The notes: a model not told the origin generated them from the letters alone. Positions 1 through 8,098 are shown, counted from the first letter of the stretch. The stretch: 35,559 nucleotides of DNA from Clostridiales bacterium (GCA_015655075.1 JAATFT010000066.1:1-35559); one strand, 5' to 3'. Translations and numbers: made by a program.

Positions 1-12
1 ACTGGATGCTAT

Positions 13-178
13 CTAGAGTGTGTTTGAAAAATCATCGCACCGTTCTGAACGCCCCACTTTGCGGTATTCTGCGTCGCAATTTTGGGAGCGTAGCACCACT
101 ACGCGCCCAAAATCGCTCCTTGCCTCCCACAAAGTGGAGCATCCAGCCCGGCACAAGCATTTTTCAAACACACTCTAG
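13..178 (+). repeat. 166-bp palindromic repeat, copy 1 (MITE-like)
   Basis: The terminal inverted repeats are CTAGAGTGTGTTTGAAAAAT at the left and its exact reverse complement at the right. The arms stay imperfectly complementary to the centre, where a stem built from TTTTGGGAGCGTAG and its near-complement forms the tip. The outer TA dinucleotides (14-15 and 176-177) fit a duplicated TA target. The plus strand carries a stop-free frame encoding a peptide that begins CLKNHRTVLNAPLCGILRR, also found in copies 2 and 3. The right end lies 2 bp from the stop codon of the permease at 181-1050, so the element would be transcribed as a long hairpin at that gene's 3' end. No transposase is encoded, so it is non-autonomous. 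Confidence 0.9.
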
Positions 179-180
179 GG

Positions 181-1050
181 TTATTCCTTCACCGCACCTA
201 AGGTTGCGCCTGTTATAAAGTATTTCTGCAGCCAAGGATAAACCAGTAAGATCGGTACCGTGGCAAACATAACCGTAGCCGCCTTGAGAGACTCGGAGAG
301 TCCGGGGCTGGAAAAGCCCTCCTTTGTAGCGACCTCAACGCTCATAACATTGTTGAGGATGTTGTATAACAGCAACTGGATTGGATAGAACTGTCTATCA
401 TTCATGAACATCAATGCATCTGAAAAACCGTTCCATCGCCCGACAGCGTAGAAAAGTGCTATGGTAGCAATGGCCGGTGTGGATAAGGGCAGATAGATCT
501 TTATGAGTATCTGAATATAGCCCGCACCGTCTATCTCCGCGGATTCACGAAGGCTTTCGGGGATACTGTATAAAAAGCTGCGCATGATTATCATATTGAA
601 TACACTCAGACACCCCGGAATAATAAGTACCGATGGTTTGTTAATCATATCCAAATCCTTGAGGAGCAGATAGAACGGAATAGTACCTGCATTAAAGTAC
701 ATGGTAAGGATTATTATGGTATTGAAGAAGCGCCGTCCTTTGAGATTATCAAAGATGAGCGGATAAGCACAAATGGTGGTCATAAAGAGTGACAGGACGG
801 TGCATATAATTGTCAGAATTGCAGTCCATCCAAGGGACCAAACGTACTTGGCATCGCTTAATACCGTCTTGTAAGCGTCAAAATTCAATCCTACCGGCCA
901 TAATATAACCTTATTGCGGATTAACGCATCGGAAGAACTTAGCGAACGAGCTAAAACGTAAAGGAGCGGCAGCAAACATACTAAAATAATCAAACAACAG
1001 ATGAAAGCAACAATTAGGTCGCCAATTTTAGTGGCTTTCGATTTTATCAT
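181..1050 (-). CDS. Carbohydrate ABC transporter permease, LplC/YtcP type (CUT1)
   Basis: This is one of two inner-membrane subunits that import an oligosaccharide, or possibly a uronate, in the CUT1 (MalG-like) family. The 289-residue protein has about six hydrophobic segments. The EAA cytoplasmic loop, which docks the shared ATPase, appears as ESAEIDGAGYIQILIKIYLP. The C-terminus (PWLQKYFITGATLGAVKE) is the hallmark ending of LplC/YtcP proteins. An AGGAGG site lies 9 bases before the ATG. The start is 30 bp after the upstream permease, so the two form an operon. No ATPase is encoded nearby, which is normal because CUT1 systems often share MsmX-type ATPases. The binding protein would be expected left of the window. 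The palindromic repeat abuts the stop codon. The substrate is not readable from the sequence. Confidence 0.93.
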   Translation of the reverse strand: MIKSKATKIGDLIVAFICCLIILVCLLPLLYVLARSLSSSDALIRNKVILWPVGLNFDAYKTVLSDAKYVWSLGWTAILTIICTVLSLFMTTICAYPLIFDNLKGRRFFNTIIILTMYFNAGTIPFYLLLKDLDMINKPSVLIIPGCLSVFNMIIMRSFLYSIPESLRESAEIDGAGYIQILIKIYLPLSTPAIATIALFYAVGRWNGFSDALMFMNDRQFYPIQLLLYNILNNVMSVEVATKEGFSSPGLSESLKAATVMFATVPILLVYPWLQKYFITGATLGAVKE

Positions 1051-1080
1051 GATAAATACCTCCTCATTAATCTATCTATC

Positions 1081-2031
1081 TTACCAAACACCTCGTTCAC
1101 CAAACTTCTTGGCAATGGAATTAGCCGCTAGTAAGAAAATTACGCAGATGACAGATTGAAAAAGACCTACCGCCGTAGTCAGCGAAAACTGTAATCCACG
1201 TACACCATTTGTATAGACAAAAGTAGCTATGACATTGGATACGCTTTTGACCAGATTATTTCCCAAAGCATACGGACGGTCAAACTCACTTCCCATAATT
1301 CGTCCGAGACTCAGGATAAGAAGAACGACGATTGTAGAGCGAATCCCCGGTAACGTGATGTGCCATATTTTTTTTAAACGATTTGCACCGTCAACCGAGG
1401 CAGCTTCATACAGCTCGGGATTGATACCCGTAATCGACGCCAGATAGATAATGGTGTTCCAGCCAACACTCTGCCAGATTCCCAAAAATATGTAGGTTCC
1501 TACCCAGTGTGCAGGGTCATTGAGGAATTGAATCGAATCAAAGCCCATACGATTCAGTGCCATATTAACGAGACCATCGGTGGGTGCAAAAAGTTGCAGT
1601 GCCAGACCGGAGATAATAATCCAGGAAAGGAAGTGTGGCAGGTAAACTATGGTCTGGGTGACACGCTTAAATCGTCTGAACGTCAACTCGTTAAGCAGTA
1701 ATGCTAATATAATCGGAGCCGGAAAGCCGATTACCAAATCAAGAGAGTTTAATAAGACTGTATTACGCAGCGCATAAAGGAAATCACGGTTGGAAAAGGC
1801 TTTGATGAAATATTCGAATCCATGGTTCGCTGCCCATTCCATATTCCAGACGTTTTGGATAATGCTGTACTTCTTGAAAGCAATCAGTATGTACGCCATT
1901 GGTGTATAACGGAAAACCAGAAAGTATATGATTGGCAAAGCAAGTAAAAGGTAAAGCGTCCAATAGCGTTTAATATAATTGCGGGTCCTCCTGCTCTTTA
2001 TGGCAGGCCGTTTTATCTGAGAAATCTTCAT
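1081..2031 (-). CDS. Carbohydrate ABC transporter permease, LplB type (CUT1)
   Basis: This is the MalF-like partner of the downstream LplC permease. It is 316 residues long, with about six membrane segments and the EAA loop read as YEAASVDGANRLKKIWHITL. The family-typical start (RYWTLYLLLALPIIYFLVF, then YTPMAYILIAFKKY) and end (NSIAKKFGERGVW) are both present. I chose the ATG at 2031, preceded by GAGGTG, because the family normally begins with a short basic cytosolic tail. An in-frame ATG at 2091 also has an acceptable site (TAGGAGC, 8 bases away). It would add an unusual hydrophobic 20-residue N-terminus, so that start cannot be excluded. A candidate promoter lies about 100 bp upstream of 2031. 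Confidence 0.92.
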   Translation of the reverse strand: MKISQIKRPAIKSRRTRNYIKRYWTLYLLLALPIIYFLVFRYTPMAYILIAFKKYSIIQNVWNMEWAANHGFEYFIKAFSNRDFLYALRNTVLLNSLDLVIGFPAPIILALLLNELTFRRFKRVTQTIVYLPHFLSWIIISGLALQLFAPTDGLVNMALNRMGFDSIQFLNDPAHWVGTYIFLGIWQSVGWNTIIYLASITGINPELYEAASVDGANRLKKIWHITLPGIRSTIVVLLILSLGRIMGSEFDRPYALGNNLVKSVSNVIATFVYTNGVRGLQFSLTTAVGLFQSVICVIFLLAANSIAKKFGERGVW

Positions 2032-2129
2032 TCCTGCACCTCTTTCTTCGTAATAAAATGTAAATGCCAATACAAGTAACAAAACATGCATTTGTAACTG
2101 CTCCTATATTAGCTCGTAATAAATATATT

Positions 2130-2159
2130 AGTATATTAATATGATAATTTACTTCACAA
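2130..2159 (-). promoter_or_regulatory. Candidate promoter of the CUT1 permease operon
   Basis: On the minus strand TTGTGA (2154-2159) and TATACT (2130-2135) are 18 bases apart, close to a vegetative promoter. It lies just upstream of both possible starts of the LplB-type permease. If it is the main promoter, the two permeases are transcribed without a binding-protein gene ahead of them. Confidence 0.45.
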
Positions 2160-2267
2160 ATAAGCTCAATACATACACCCCCTCATAGCAATTATTAATA
2201 ATCAGATGGCAATTATTTGCAATTTGCCTATTCATACATTACGGATACAGACAGGTATGCTTTCGTT

Positions 2268-2411
2268 TTATAGAGGACAATTGAGTAGGTTGGAGGTCAT
2301 TTTGGTTTTGTAATAGTTGTGCCATCCTATGATTTTCGGATTAATAATCTTTATCAAGTCTTCTTCTCTTACTACTGAATTGACTTCTTCCTTTTTAGTA
2401 AATCCATCTTG
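2268..2411 (-). pseudogene. Remnant of a group II intron reverse transcriptase/maturase (C-terminal part)
   Basis: A 47-codon open stretch without a start reads ...EEDLIKIINPKIIGWHNYYK... before a stop. The pattern NPKI(I/R)GW.NYY is the signature of the maturase (X) domain of group II intron-encoded proteins. The reverse transcriptase domains upstream and the C-terminal DNA-binding/HNH region are missing, and I see no intron domain V after the stop. It is best read as a decayed scar of a former intron. The similarity is recognised by eye over about 20 residues, so confidence is moderate. Confidence 0.45.
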
Positions 2412-2439
2412 TCACCTACAGTCATGCCCTACATTGTTC

Positions 2440-2468
2440 TTGCGCTATTTAACTATGTTGGGTATAAT
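2440..2468 (+). promoter_or_regulatory. Candidate promoter for the short-chain dehydrogenase
   Basis: TTGCGC (2440-2445) and a perfect TATAAT (2463-2468) are separated by 17 bases. Transcription would start near 2475 and leave a leader of about 200 nt before the dehydrogenase. That leader contains a 40-codon reading frame (2558-2680). Confidence 0.5.
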
Positions 2469-2557
2469 ATAATTATAAATAATATTGATGGTAATATTAT
2501 GGGTTATGTCATAAATTTAATTACTGGTAGCACGGACCCCTTGTGGTATTAGATTCC

Positions 2558-2680
2558 ATGGGATGTTTTTATAAAGTATACCTTCCACCAGGGGAAATAG
2601 AAAACTTGAAGAATTCAGATGCTAAAGATATAATATATGTAATAACAATGTTAAATTTAAAAGAGCAAGGAGGCTTTTGA
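2558..2680 (+). other. Unassigned 40-codon reading frame in the leader of the dehydrogenase
   Basis: The frame runs from an ATG at 2558 to a TGA at 2678-2680, three bases before the dehydrogenase ATG at 2683, and its last codons cover that gene's AAGGAGG site. The peptide begins MGCFYKVYLPPGEIENLKN. No good ribosome site precedes it. It may be the tail of a lost gene, or a short upstream ORF coupled to the dehydrogenase. Apart from the promoter and the maturase scar, I see nothing else in 2092-2682. Confidence 0.25.
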
Positions 2681-2682
2681 TT

Positions 2683-3471
2683 ATGAATTTAGAATTAAAG
2701 GATAAGGTTGTAATGATTACAGGATCTACCGGAGGTGTAGGAGAAGCTTTGACAAAAGCTTTTGCTAAAGAAGGCTGCAAACTTGCTATTTCTTCTACTA
2801 AACAAGAAAAATTAGACAAGTTAGTACCAACACTTGACATTCCGGATGAGCGACTGATGACTTTTGTTGTGGATGTAACCAAAGAAGAACAAATCCGAAA
2901 TATGGTAGAGAAGACGGTTGAACGGTTTGGCTCTTTGGATGTTCAAGTGAACAATGCTGGTTATGAAGGCAGAAATGCTCCGATTACAGAGCAGGCTTAT
3001 GAAGATTTCATACGTGTCTATAATATAAATATTTTCGGACCTGTGTTTGGCATGAAATATGCCTGCCAACAAATGCTCAAGCAGGGCAGCGGCAGTATTG
3101 TTAATATTGCCTCTAACGGCAATTTTGTGGGTGCAGCCAATATGTCACCGTATGTTTCCTCCAAGCATGCGGTTGCCGGTCTTTCAAAATGCGTAGCGTT
3201 AGAAGTAGCCGGCAAAGGCATTCGCGTGAATTGTGTTTGCCCAGGCGCTATCGATACACCAATGATGCGTTCTATTGAAAAAGCGTTTTTGGGAGACGGT
3301 GTGTCTACAGAAGAGGCAAAAAAGACATTTGGAGCTGCCTATCCTGACGGCCGTTATGCCACAGCCGAAGAGGTAGCCGACCTTGCACTTTATTTGGCCT
3401 TTCCGCGCTCAGGTCATATAACAGGATCCTGTATTCGACAGGATGGAGGTTTAGAAGCAACTTCAAGGTAG
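2683..3471 (+). CDS. Short-chain dehydrogenase/reductase (SDR)
   Basis: This is a soluble NAD(P)-dependent oxidoreductase of the classical SDR family, 262 residues, the usual length. The Rossmann cofactor motif is TGSTGGVG (residues 13-20) and the structural NNAG motif is at 90-93. The catalytic set is Ser144, Tyr157 and Lys161 (YVSSK), followed by the conserved PGAIDTPM segment. An Asp at the end of beta-4 (VVDVT) is also typical. AAGGAGG lies 9 bases before the ATG at 2683. A TTG two codons earlier is less likely. It stands alone, with no pathway neighbour, between an intron scar and a GNAT remnant. The substrate cannot be deduced; relatives act on sugars, 3-oxoacyl compounds or alcohols. 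Confidence 0.92.
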   Translation: MNLELKDKVVMITGSTGGVGEALTKAFAKEGCKLAISSTKQEKLDKLVPTLDIPDERLMTFVVDVTKEEQIRNMVEKTVERFGSLDVQVNNAGYEGRNAPITEQAYEDFIRVYNINIFGPVFGMKYACQQMLKQGSGSIVNIASNGNFVGAANMSPYVSSKHAVAGLSKCVALEVAGKGIRVNCVCPGAIDTPMMRSIEKAFLGDGVSTEEAKKTFGAAYPDGRYATAEEVADLALYLAFPRSGHITGSCIRQDGGLEATSR

Positions 3472-3490
3472 ACGCTGTGACGGTTCCTGA

Positions 3491-3583
3491 TACGGTGTTT
3501 TCAAAAAACTCGGGTTTATTGAAGATGAACTGACTGAAGAATTCGGATATCCAAATCAAAAGTTTGTATTACGCGCAAAATAA
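3491..3583 (+). pseudogene. C-terminal remnant of a GNAT acetyltransferase
   Basis: Thirty in-frame codons beginning just after a TGA encode YGVFKKLGFIEDELTEEFGY and a short charged tail. This is the usual last strand and tail of a GNAT acetyltransferase (Y..F.KLGF). No start codon or acetyl-CoA-binding part exists upstream, where the intact dehydrogenase ends 20 bp away. It is a truncated gene end, left by a deletion or recombination. Confidence 0.6.
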
Positions 3584-3628
3584 GCTAATGCGAATGAACA
3601 TTGGCATCTATATCCACCTAACTCGCCA
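3581..3628 (+). repeat. Post-GNAT direct repeat, copy A
   Basis: Starting exactly at the TAA of the GNAT remnant, 48 bp match 5160-5208, which starts at the TAA of the second intact GNAT gene. My hand alignment gives 40 identities in 49 columns with one gap. The shared core is GCATCTATAT-CACCTAA-CGCCA. It suggests that these GNAT gene ends descend from one duplicated segment, or share a mobile 3' flank. Confidence 0.6.
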
Positions 3629-3635
3629 AAAAAAC

Positions 3636-3673
3636 AGACAAGTTTCTTGTTGAAATTTGTCTATTTCTTTTTG
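3636..3673 (+). terminator. Rho-independent terminator
   Basis: An 11-bp stem (AGACAAGTTTC with GAAATTTGTCT, one G-T wobble) closes a 5-base loop and is followed by ATTTCTTTTT. It ends transcription coming from the dehydrogenase and GNAT remnant before the next gene. Confidence 0.7.
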
Positions 3674-3826
3674 CTTATCAATAAGCTATAATAGCGGTAA
3701 ATGACTTATATGACACGCGGGTAAACAGAAATTTAATGAACGCGAAGGGGTGTTATAAGATTATAATAAAACGTTGCGCTGTGTAAATATTTTTATGAAT
3801 TTCGCTTCAGTTAGGGGGGACAGGCT

Positions 3827-4318
3827 ATGAGTATTTCAGTTAGAGAATTTACAAATGAGGACGTTTCGACCATTATTATGATTTGGAACGAGGTTGTTGA
3901 TGATGGAGTCGCTTTTCCGCAAATGGAGCCTCTGGACGAAAAGAGTGGTATGGAATTTTTTAAAAACCAGTCCTTTACCGGAGTGGCAATCGAACAGGAT
4001 ACGGATAAAATGGTCGGATTGTATATTCTACACCCGAACAATGTAGGTAGATGTGGACATATCTGCAACGCAAGCTATGCTGTAAAAAGTGAAGAGCGTG
4101 GAAAACATATTGGAGAAATTTTGGTTAAGCATTCCATAGCCAAAGCGAAAGAGAGCGGGTTTAAAATATTGCAGTTTAATGCTGTCGTAAGTACAAATAC
4201 CGCTGCTCTTCATTTATACAAAAAAATAGGTTTCATTCAGCTTGGCGTCATTCCGAAAGGCTTTCTCATGAAAGATGGAAGTTATCAGGATATTATTCCA
4301 CATTATTATAAGCTGTAA
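3827..4318 (+). CDS. GNAT family N-acetyltransferase
   Basis: This is a 163-residue acetyl-CoA-dependent N-acetyltransferase, a complete single GNAT domain. The acetyl-CoA pyrophosphate-binding turn is RGKHIG (residues 91-96), preceded by the strand ICNASYAV. The C-terminal half has the usual NTAALHLYKKIGF motif (124-136), in which Asn and Tyr contact the cofactor. A strong AGGGGGGAC site precedes the ATG by 5 bases. It is monocistronic, with about 240 bp of upstream sequence and a terminator ahead of it. The substrate (amino acid, antibiotic or protein) is not apparent; the general layout resembles phosphinothricin-type acetyltransferases, but I would not assign that activity. Confidence 0.88.
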   Translation: MSISVREFTNEDVSTIIMIWNEVVDDGVAFPQMEPLDEKSGMEFFKNQSFTGVAIEQDTDKMVGLYILHPNNVGRCGHICNASYAVKSEERGKHIGEILVKHSIAKAKESGFKILQFNAVVSTNTAALHLYKKIGFIQLGVIPKGFLMKDGSYQDIIPHYYKL

Positions 4319-4417
4319 GAAACGGTAGAGGCAGTATACACGATAAGCTTCTGGTAGCTTTTAAGATTTAAACAATCCCCAATATAATGATAAACTCAAT
4401 AAAAAAGTTGCATATGA

Positions 4418-4537
4418 CATACCAAGTTACAACTGTTAAACAGTTTGGAAGAATTGCGGGCAGACTGTCCGCCCAAAGGCTTAGAGATGAGTGTTGTATT
4501 AAAAGAACACTGTGAACAATGTGTGGGGATGAATTAA
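4418..4537 (+). other. Coding-like fragment without start, 39 codons
   Basis: Within the 349 bp between the two GNAT genes, one frame is open from just after a TGA to a TAA at 4535-4537. It reads ...LNSLEELRADCPPKGLEMSV, then a cysteine-containing end with KEHCEQC. It looks like the tail of a lost protein, but I do not recognise the family. An overlapping frame (from the ATG at 4519) gives a second short peptide. Nothing else in the gap is recognisable. Confidence 0.25.
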
Positions 4538-4667
4538 AAACCGACAAAGATTTAGCAGCACACTTTACCGTTATTAAGCAGGCCGGAATTGTTTGACTTG
4601 GATTACCTCTTCTTTTGCTTTTTATGATAAAATAAAACCAAAATTATTTATGAAATGGAGTGACAAC

Positions 4668-5162
4668 ATGAGAATACAAACTGAGCGTTTGGAATTGATT
4701 CCTCTGACTCCTCACCAATTAAAATTATGGATAGAAGATGTCTCTGCGCTTGAAAAGGAATTGAACTGTTCTTACAAGGCAGAGCCGATGGAGGGCTTTT
4801 TTCTTGATATAGTTAAGGGGCAGTTAGAGGTAACCGAAAAAGACCGCGGGAATTATTTGTGGCATAGTTTTTGGTTCCTTATTCGTAAAAGTGACAGGGT
4901 TGTAGTTGGCTCATCGGATTTTAAAGATGCCCCTAACAAAAACAATGAGGTTGAAATTGGCTATGGATTGGGAAAAGAATTTGAGCATAACGGATATATG
5001 ACGGAAGCTGTTAAGGCAATGTGCGACTGGGCTTTAAAACAAAGTACGGTTTCAAGTATTATAGCTGAAACCGATTTAGATGGCTTTGCTTCCCAAAAAG
5101 TATTAAAGCGCTGTGGGTTCAAAAAATGTAAGAAAGAAAAAACTCTTTGGTGGAGATTATAA
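4668..5162 (+). CDS. GNAT family N-acetyltransferase, RimJ/RimL-like
   Basis: This is a 164-residue acetyltransferase beginning MRIQTERLEL, the standard opening of the RimJ/RimL-type GNAT subgroup, which acetylates protein N-termini or small amines. The central motif EIGYGLGKEFEHNGYMTEA (residues 96-114) covers the substrate-side strand and the acetyl-CoA loop. The usual C-terminal S.KVLKRCGF follows. I chose the ATG at 4668, preceded by GGAGTG, over an upstream in-frame ATG at 4593 that lacks a ribosome site and adds non-family residues. Its stop codon begins the second copy of the post-GNAT repeat. The substrate is unknown. Confidence 0.88.
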   Translation: MRIQTERLELIPLTPHQLKLWIEDVSALEKELNCSYKAEPMEGFFLDIVKGQLEVTEKDRGNYLWHSFWFLIRKSDRVVVGSSDFKDAPNKNNEVEIGYGLGKEFEHNGYMTEAVKAMCDWALKQSTVSSIIAETDLDGFASQKVLKRCGFKKCKKEKTLWWRL

Positions 5163-5208
5163 GCATAATGCGAATAAATCATCGCATCTATATTCACCTA
5201 ATCCGCCA
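5160..5208 (+). repeat. Post-GNAT direct repeat, copy B
   Basis: These 49 bp start at the TAA of the RimJ/RimL-like gene and match copy A at 3581-3628 (40/49 by eye). The following bases to 5384 contain no gene I can support. A short open stretch near 5250-5340 reads SLEAVLASGLIPSNYVN but has no recognised family. Confidence 0.6.
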
Positions 5209-5384
5209 GCTGATTTCCAGGTTCGTTGAACGGTCAGGTCAAAAAAGATGTCGCTTGAAGCGGTGCTGGCAAGCGGGCTGATTCCGAGCAATTACGTGAA
5301 TATATATAACCTATGTCGTTATTTTTCTTCTTTGCCCTAAGCATTGCGGTGTTTGTAGCTTTTACTGCTGTATTGTTTGATATC

Positions 5385-6698
5385 TTAGTCCATTTCTCTG
5401 GTACTGGCTACAGTGCTATTTGCAATTATATAATTGGCAAATTTAGAATCTAACTGGCTCAAAGCTTTTTCCTGGTCCGTTTTGGATAGGGAAGAAAGCA
5501 TCTTAACAACTAAGTTTAAAAAACTGGCCCCAAATTGCTGTCCGTTTTCAAAAACAAATTCTGAAAGTTTATTTCTCTCAAAAGCCCTAAGAATAAGCAA
5601 TTCTATATTAGAATCCGGCACAAAGGAAACCTTTTCGCGTTTTTCTAATGTTAAATCTTTTTGAGGACAGGCAGATACACAAACTCCGCATCCGATACAG
5701 CGCTCCGTATTAATGGAAATTTTATTAGAACCTCTTTCATTATTTAGTGAAAGTGCATTAACCGGACAGACCTTTACACAAAGGGAACAGCCCTTACAAT
5801 TTTCCTCTAATTGTTTTGGCATAAAATTGCTTGGATTAACAGCCGGAAATCCAAATTTATTAATGGCGTTTAAAGAACCGCAACAGCACTTACAACAATT
5901 ACATATCCAGGCAGGCTTATTTTTTACATTATCAACCAAGTGGACAAGATTATGCTTTCTGCATTCTGTAAGAATCTTAGTTACTTCCGCTTTACTTATT
6001 GCTCTGCCAAAATTTCTTCTTATAACAAATTCCCCAAAACCATCTAATGACAGGCATGTTTCCATAGGAGCAGAACATCTTTTACCAAGATGTTCCTGCT
6101 TATGTCTGCAAAAACAATTAGAAACAGCAATCACTTCCGCTTTATCAATAATTTCTAAAACTTTTTCCCATTCGAAAACAGAAGGAATTAAATCTTCTTT
6201 TATTAAAGAGTCATATACTAATGACCTTCCTAGTGCCGTTTTACCGGAACCATGAACTTCCCTTACAAAATCATTACTATTACCGCCATAAATAGAAAGA
6301 GCTGTGGCTAAGTCCTTTTTTGACACTTTCCCATTGCCTATTTTCATCATTGTCAATTCAAGAAATCCCACAATTGGAGGTGACAAAGAGTATAATACTT
6401 TCTTTGACTCCGGGTTTAATATATCCATAACGATACCTTTATCAGCCATATTATCAAGAAGTGATTTTAATTTATCCTTAGAGATATGACTCCTCTTTTC
6501 AATTGTTTCCAGAGAAGCCGGGAAAGTAGGAAGGATAGCTCCAATCATAGCTTCTTCCGGTGTATATAAAAGTTCAAGAACCATTGACCAGCCTTCGTGA
6601 GCAGCTTCATTTTCAGGCTCCGGAAATCCGACTACATTTTTATCCAATCGTTTCGACAGCTCATAATATTCTCGTTTTATATTACCTAAATGGCCCAT
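5385..6698 (-). CDS. Cysteine-rich 4Fe-4S ferredoxin-type protein with N-terminal winged-helix-like region
   Basis: This 437-residue cytoplasmic protein probably carries several iron-sulfur centres. Two classical 4Fe-4S motifs lie at Cys301/304/307/311 and Cys334/337/340/344. Ahead of them is a second cysteine set: CFC at 195-197, Cys208, Cys215, and a dense CNCCKCCC block at 266-273, likely to bind another cluster. Residues 40-110 look like a winged-helix segment (TIEKRSHISKDKLKSLLDNM). The last 90 residues are helical with no motif. Proteins with this ICNCC.CCC plus ferredoxin layout occur in anaerobes and are generally annotated only as ferredoxins. A GGAGGGG site precedes the ATG. It is the last gene of the operon, 34 bp after the DUF2000 gene. 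The role is probably electron transfer or redox sensing, which is inference. Confidence 0.85.
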   Translation of the reverse strand: MGHLGNIKREYYELSKRLDKNVVGFPEPENEAAHEGWSMVLELLYTPEEAMIGAILPTFPASLETIEKRSHISKDKLKSLLDNMADKGIVMDILNPESKKVLYSLSPPIVGFLELTMMKIGNGKVSKKDLATALSIYGGNSNDFVREVHGSGKTALGRSLVYDSLIKEDLIPSVFEWEKVLEIIDKAEVIAVSNCFCRHKQEHLGKRCSAPMETCLSLDGFGEFVIRRNFGRAISKAEVTKILTECRKHNLVHLVDNVKNKPAWICNCCKCCCGSLNAINKFGFPAVNPSNFMPKQLEENCKGCSLCVKVCPVNALSLNNERGSNKISINTERCIGCGVCVSACPQKDLTLEKREKVSFVPDSNIELLILRAFERNKLSEFVFENGQQFGASFLNLVVKMLSSLSKTDQEKALSQLDSKFANYIIANSTVASTREMD

Positions 6699-6732
6699 TT
6701 TACCCCTCCATAAATATCTTAATTCTAAGATT

Positions 6733-7161
6733 TTAACGTAAAAGCGGCATACTGCCCGTTAATTTATTAATAATATTCATAGGTCCGTATATTCCTATAC
6801 CTAAATATTCAAAAGTATCTGCGGTACGTCCATTTACTTTTGTTATATAATCCTGATAATCCGTGCAAGATTGAGCAATTTCCGAAAAATCTACCATGGT
6901 CAAATCATTAGAATAATTATTTCTTATCTCTTCGATTAATTCCTTCACTTTCTCTTTTGTTCCCTTTAATATGGGTATTGGAATATTGGTTATTCCAAGA
7001 TGGCATTGATTTGAGGCATCTATAACATCCTCTCCTATAATGCTGTTATGTTTATATCCTATAGTAATACCTAATATAGCGGCGGTATTTGCAATCAAAC
7101 CAACTGGCAGTTCTGAATCAAGCACAAGAACACATTTATTTTTGATTTCATTTGTTGTCAT
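6733..7161 (-). CDS. DUF2000 family protein
   Basis: This 142-residue protein has the DUF2000 signature: KCVLVLDSELPVGLIANTAA at the start, followed by an ASNQCHLGITNIPIPILKG-type segment. The family is predicted to adopt a peptidyl-tRNA-hydrolase-II-like fold, but its reaction is unknown. AAGGAG lies 8 bases before the ATG. The gene overlaps the end of the EamA transporter gene by 14 bp, so the two are very likely translationally coupled. That links this protein to whatever the exporter handles. Length and motifs are complete. Confidence 0.85.
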   Translation of the reverse strand: MTTNEIKNKCVLVLDSELPVGLIANTAAILGITIGYKHNSIIGEDVIDASNQCHLGITNIPIPILKGTKEKVKELIEEIRNNYSNDLTMVDFSEIAQSCTDYQDYITKVNGRTADTFEYLGIGIYGPMNIINKLTGSMPLLR

Positions 7162-8098
7162 ACGTAGTTCTCCTTTTAACTCCCTTTGTTATTACTCTTA
7201 AATATTTAAATGGATTTTTAAAACCGTTTTGTGAGATATACAGACCGGATAATATAAATATGGCTCCCAGCATAACGACACGGGTTATAGGTTCCCTTAA
7301 TACTATTACTGATGTTATTGCTGTTATAAGAGGGACTATATAAATATAATTACTGGCTTTAATCGCGCCAATATATTTTACTCCTATATTCCACATAACA
7401 AAGCATAAAGCCGAAGCTATTAAGCTTAAAAATAAGATATTAAACAGAACACTTGGAATTACTAGTTTGCTTACTGCCAGATTAATCTTAAATCCAAATA
7501 GTATGGGAATCATAAAAAGCACTCCATAAAAAAAGATTTTTCTCGTTATATAAATATAACTGTAATCGTACTTATTATTGATTTTTTTCAACAATACAGA
7601 ATAAACTGCCCAAATAAATGCGGCTAATATTGCTAAAAAATCTCCCAACGGATTTAACTTTAAAATAAAGTTACCATTAAATATAACGAGAAATACTCCC
7701 AATATTGCAATTATAAATCCATAGAGTAATTCCTTTGTAAAAATTCCATGTTCTATAAAAAAATTGCTTAATATAGCTGTTAATATAGGTGCCATAGCAA
7801 TAAATAAACCCACATTAGATGCCAAAGTATATTTTAATGCTACATTTTCAACTAAATAATACAAGGTAACTCCTGTAATTCCGGCAGCCATATACAATAA
7901 CTCTTCTTTAAATTTGTGAAGCTTATGGAATCTAGGATATATTAATATCAAAATAAAGTAAGCAATTATAAATCGATAAAATAAGATTTCCATAGGTTGG
8001 AGATTCTGCAAGAGTATCTTTGTAGAAATATATGTAGTTCCCCAGATTGCCATTGTTATTAGTGTCAATAAATTACCAATTATAAATTTATTTTTCAT
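7148..8098 (-). CDS. EamA/DMT superfamily transporter
   Basis: This 316-residue membrane protein has ten hydrophobic segments arranged as two EamA repeats of five. The first contains the typical MAIWGTTYISTKILL and YRFIIAYFIL, and the second LAAFIWAVYSVLLKK and a C-terminal REPIT...GAIFILSGLYIS. DMT proteins export amino acids, metabolites or drugs with a proton. The gene starts 24 bp after the PDT-like gene, with a weak AGGAT site, and overlaps the DUF2000 gene. Its neighbours suggest an aromatic or prephenate-related small molecule as substrate, but the sequence itself does not show this. Confidence 0.9.
   Translation of the reverse strand: MKNKFIIGNLLTLITMAIWGTTYISTKILLQNLQPMEILFYRFIIAYFILILIYPRFHKLHKFKEELLYMAAGITGVTLYYLVENVALKYTLASNVGLFIAMAPILTAILSNFFIEHGIFTKELLYGFIIAILGVFLVIFNGNFILKLNPLGDFLAILAAFIWAVYSVLLKKINNKYDYSYIYITRKIFFYGVLFMIPILFGFKINLAVSKLVIPSVLFNILFLSLIASALCFVMWNIGVKYIGAIKASNYIYIVPLITAITSVIVLREPITRVVMLGAIFILSGLYISQNGFKNPFKYLRVITKGVKRRTTYDNK

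Noticed and set aside
6..218. 70-residue plus-strand ORF at the left edge
   Set aside because: It is the open frame of palindromic repeat copy 1 with short flanks; it has no ribosome site and the same peptide appears in the other copies. Reported as repeat, not gene.
2092..2682. Riboswitch or other structured RNA in the 590-bp gap
   Set aside because: The region is AT-rich with no recognisable riboswitch core; its content is explained by a promoter, a maturase remnant and a short ORF.
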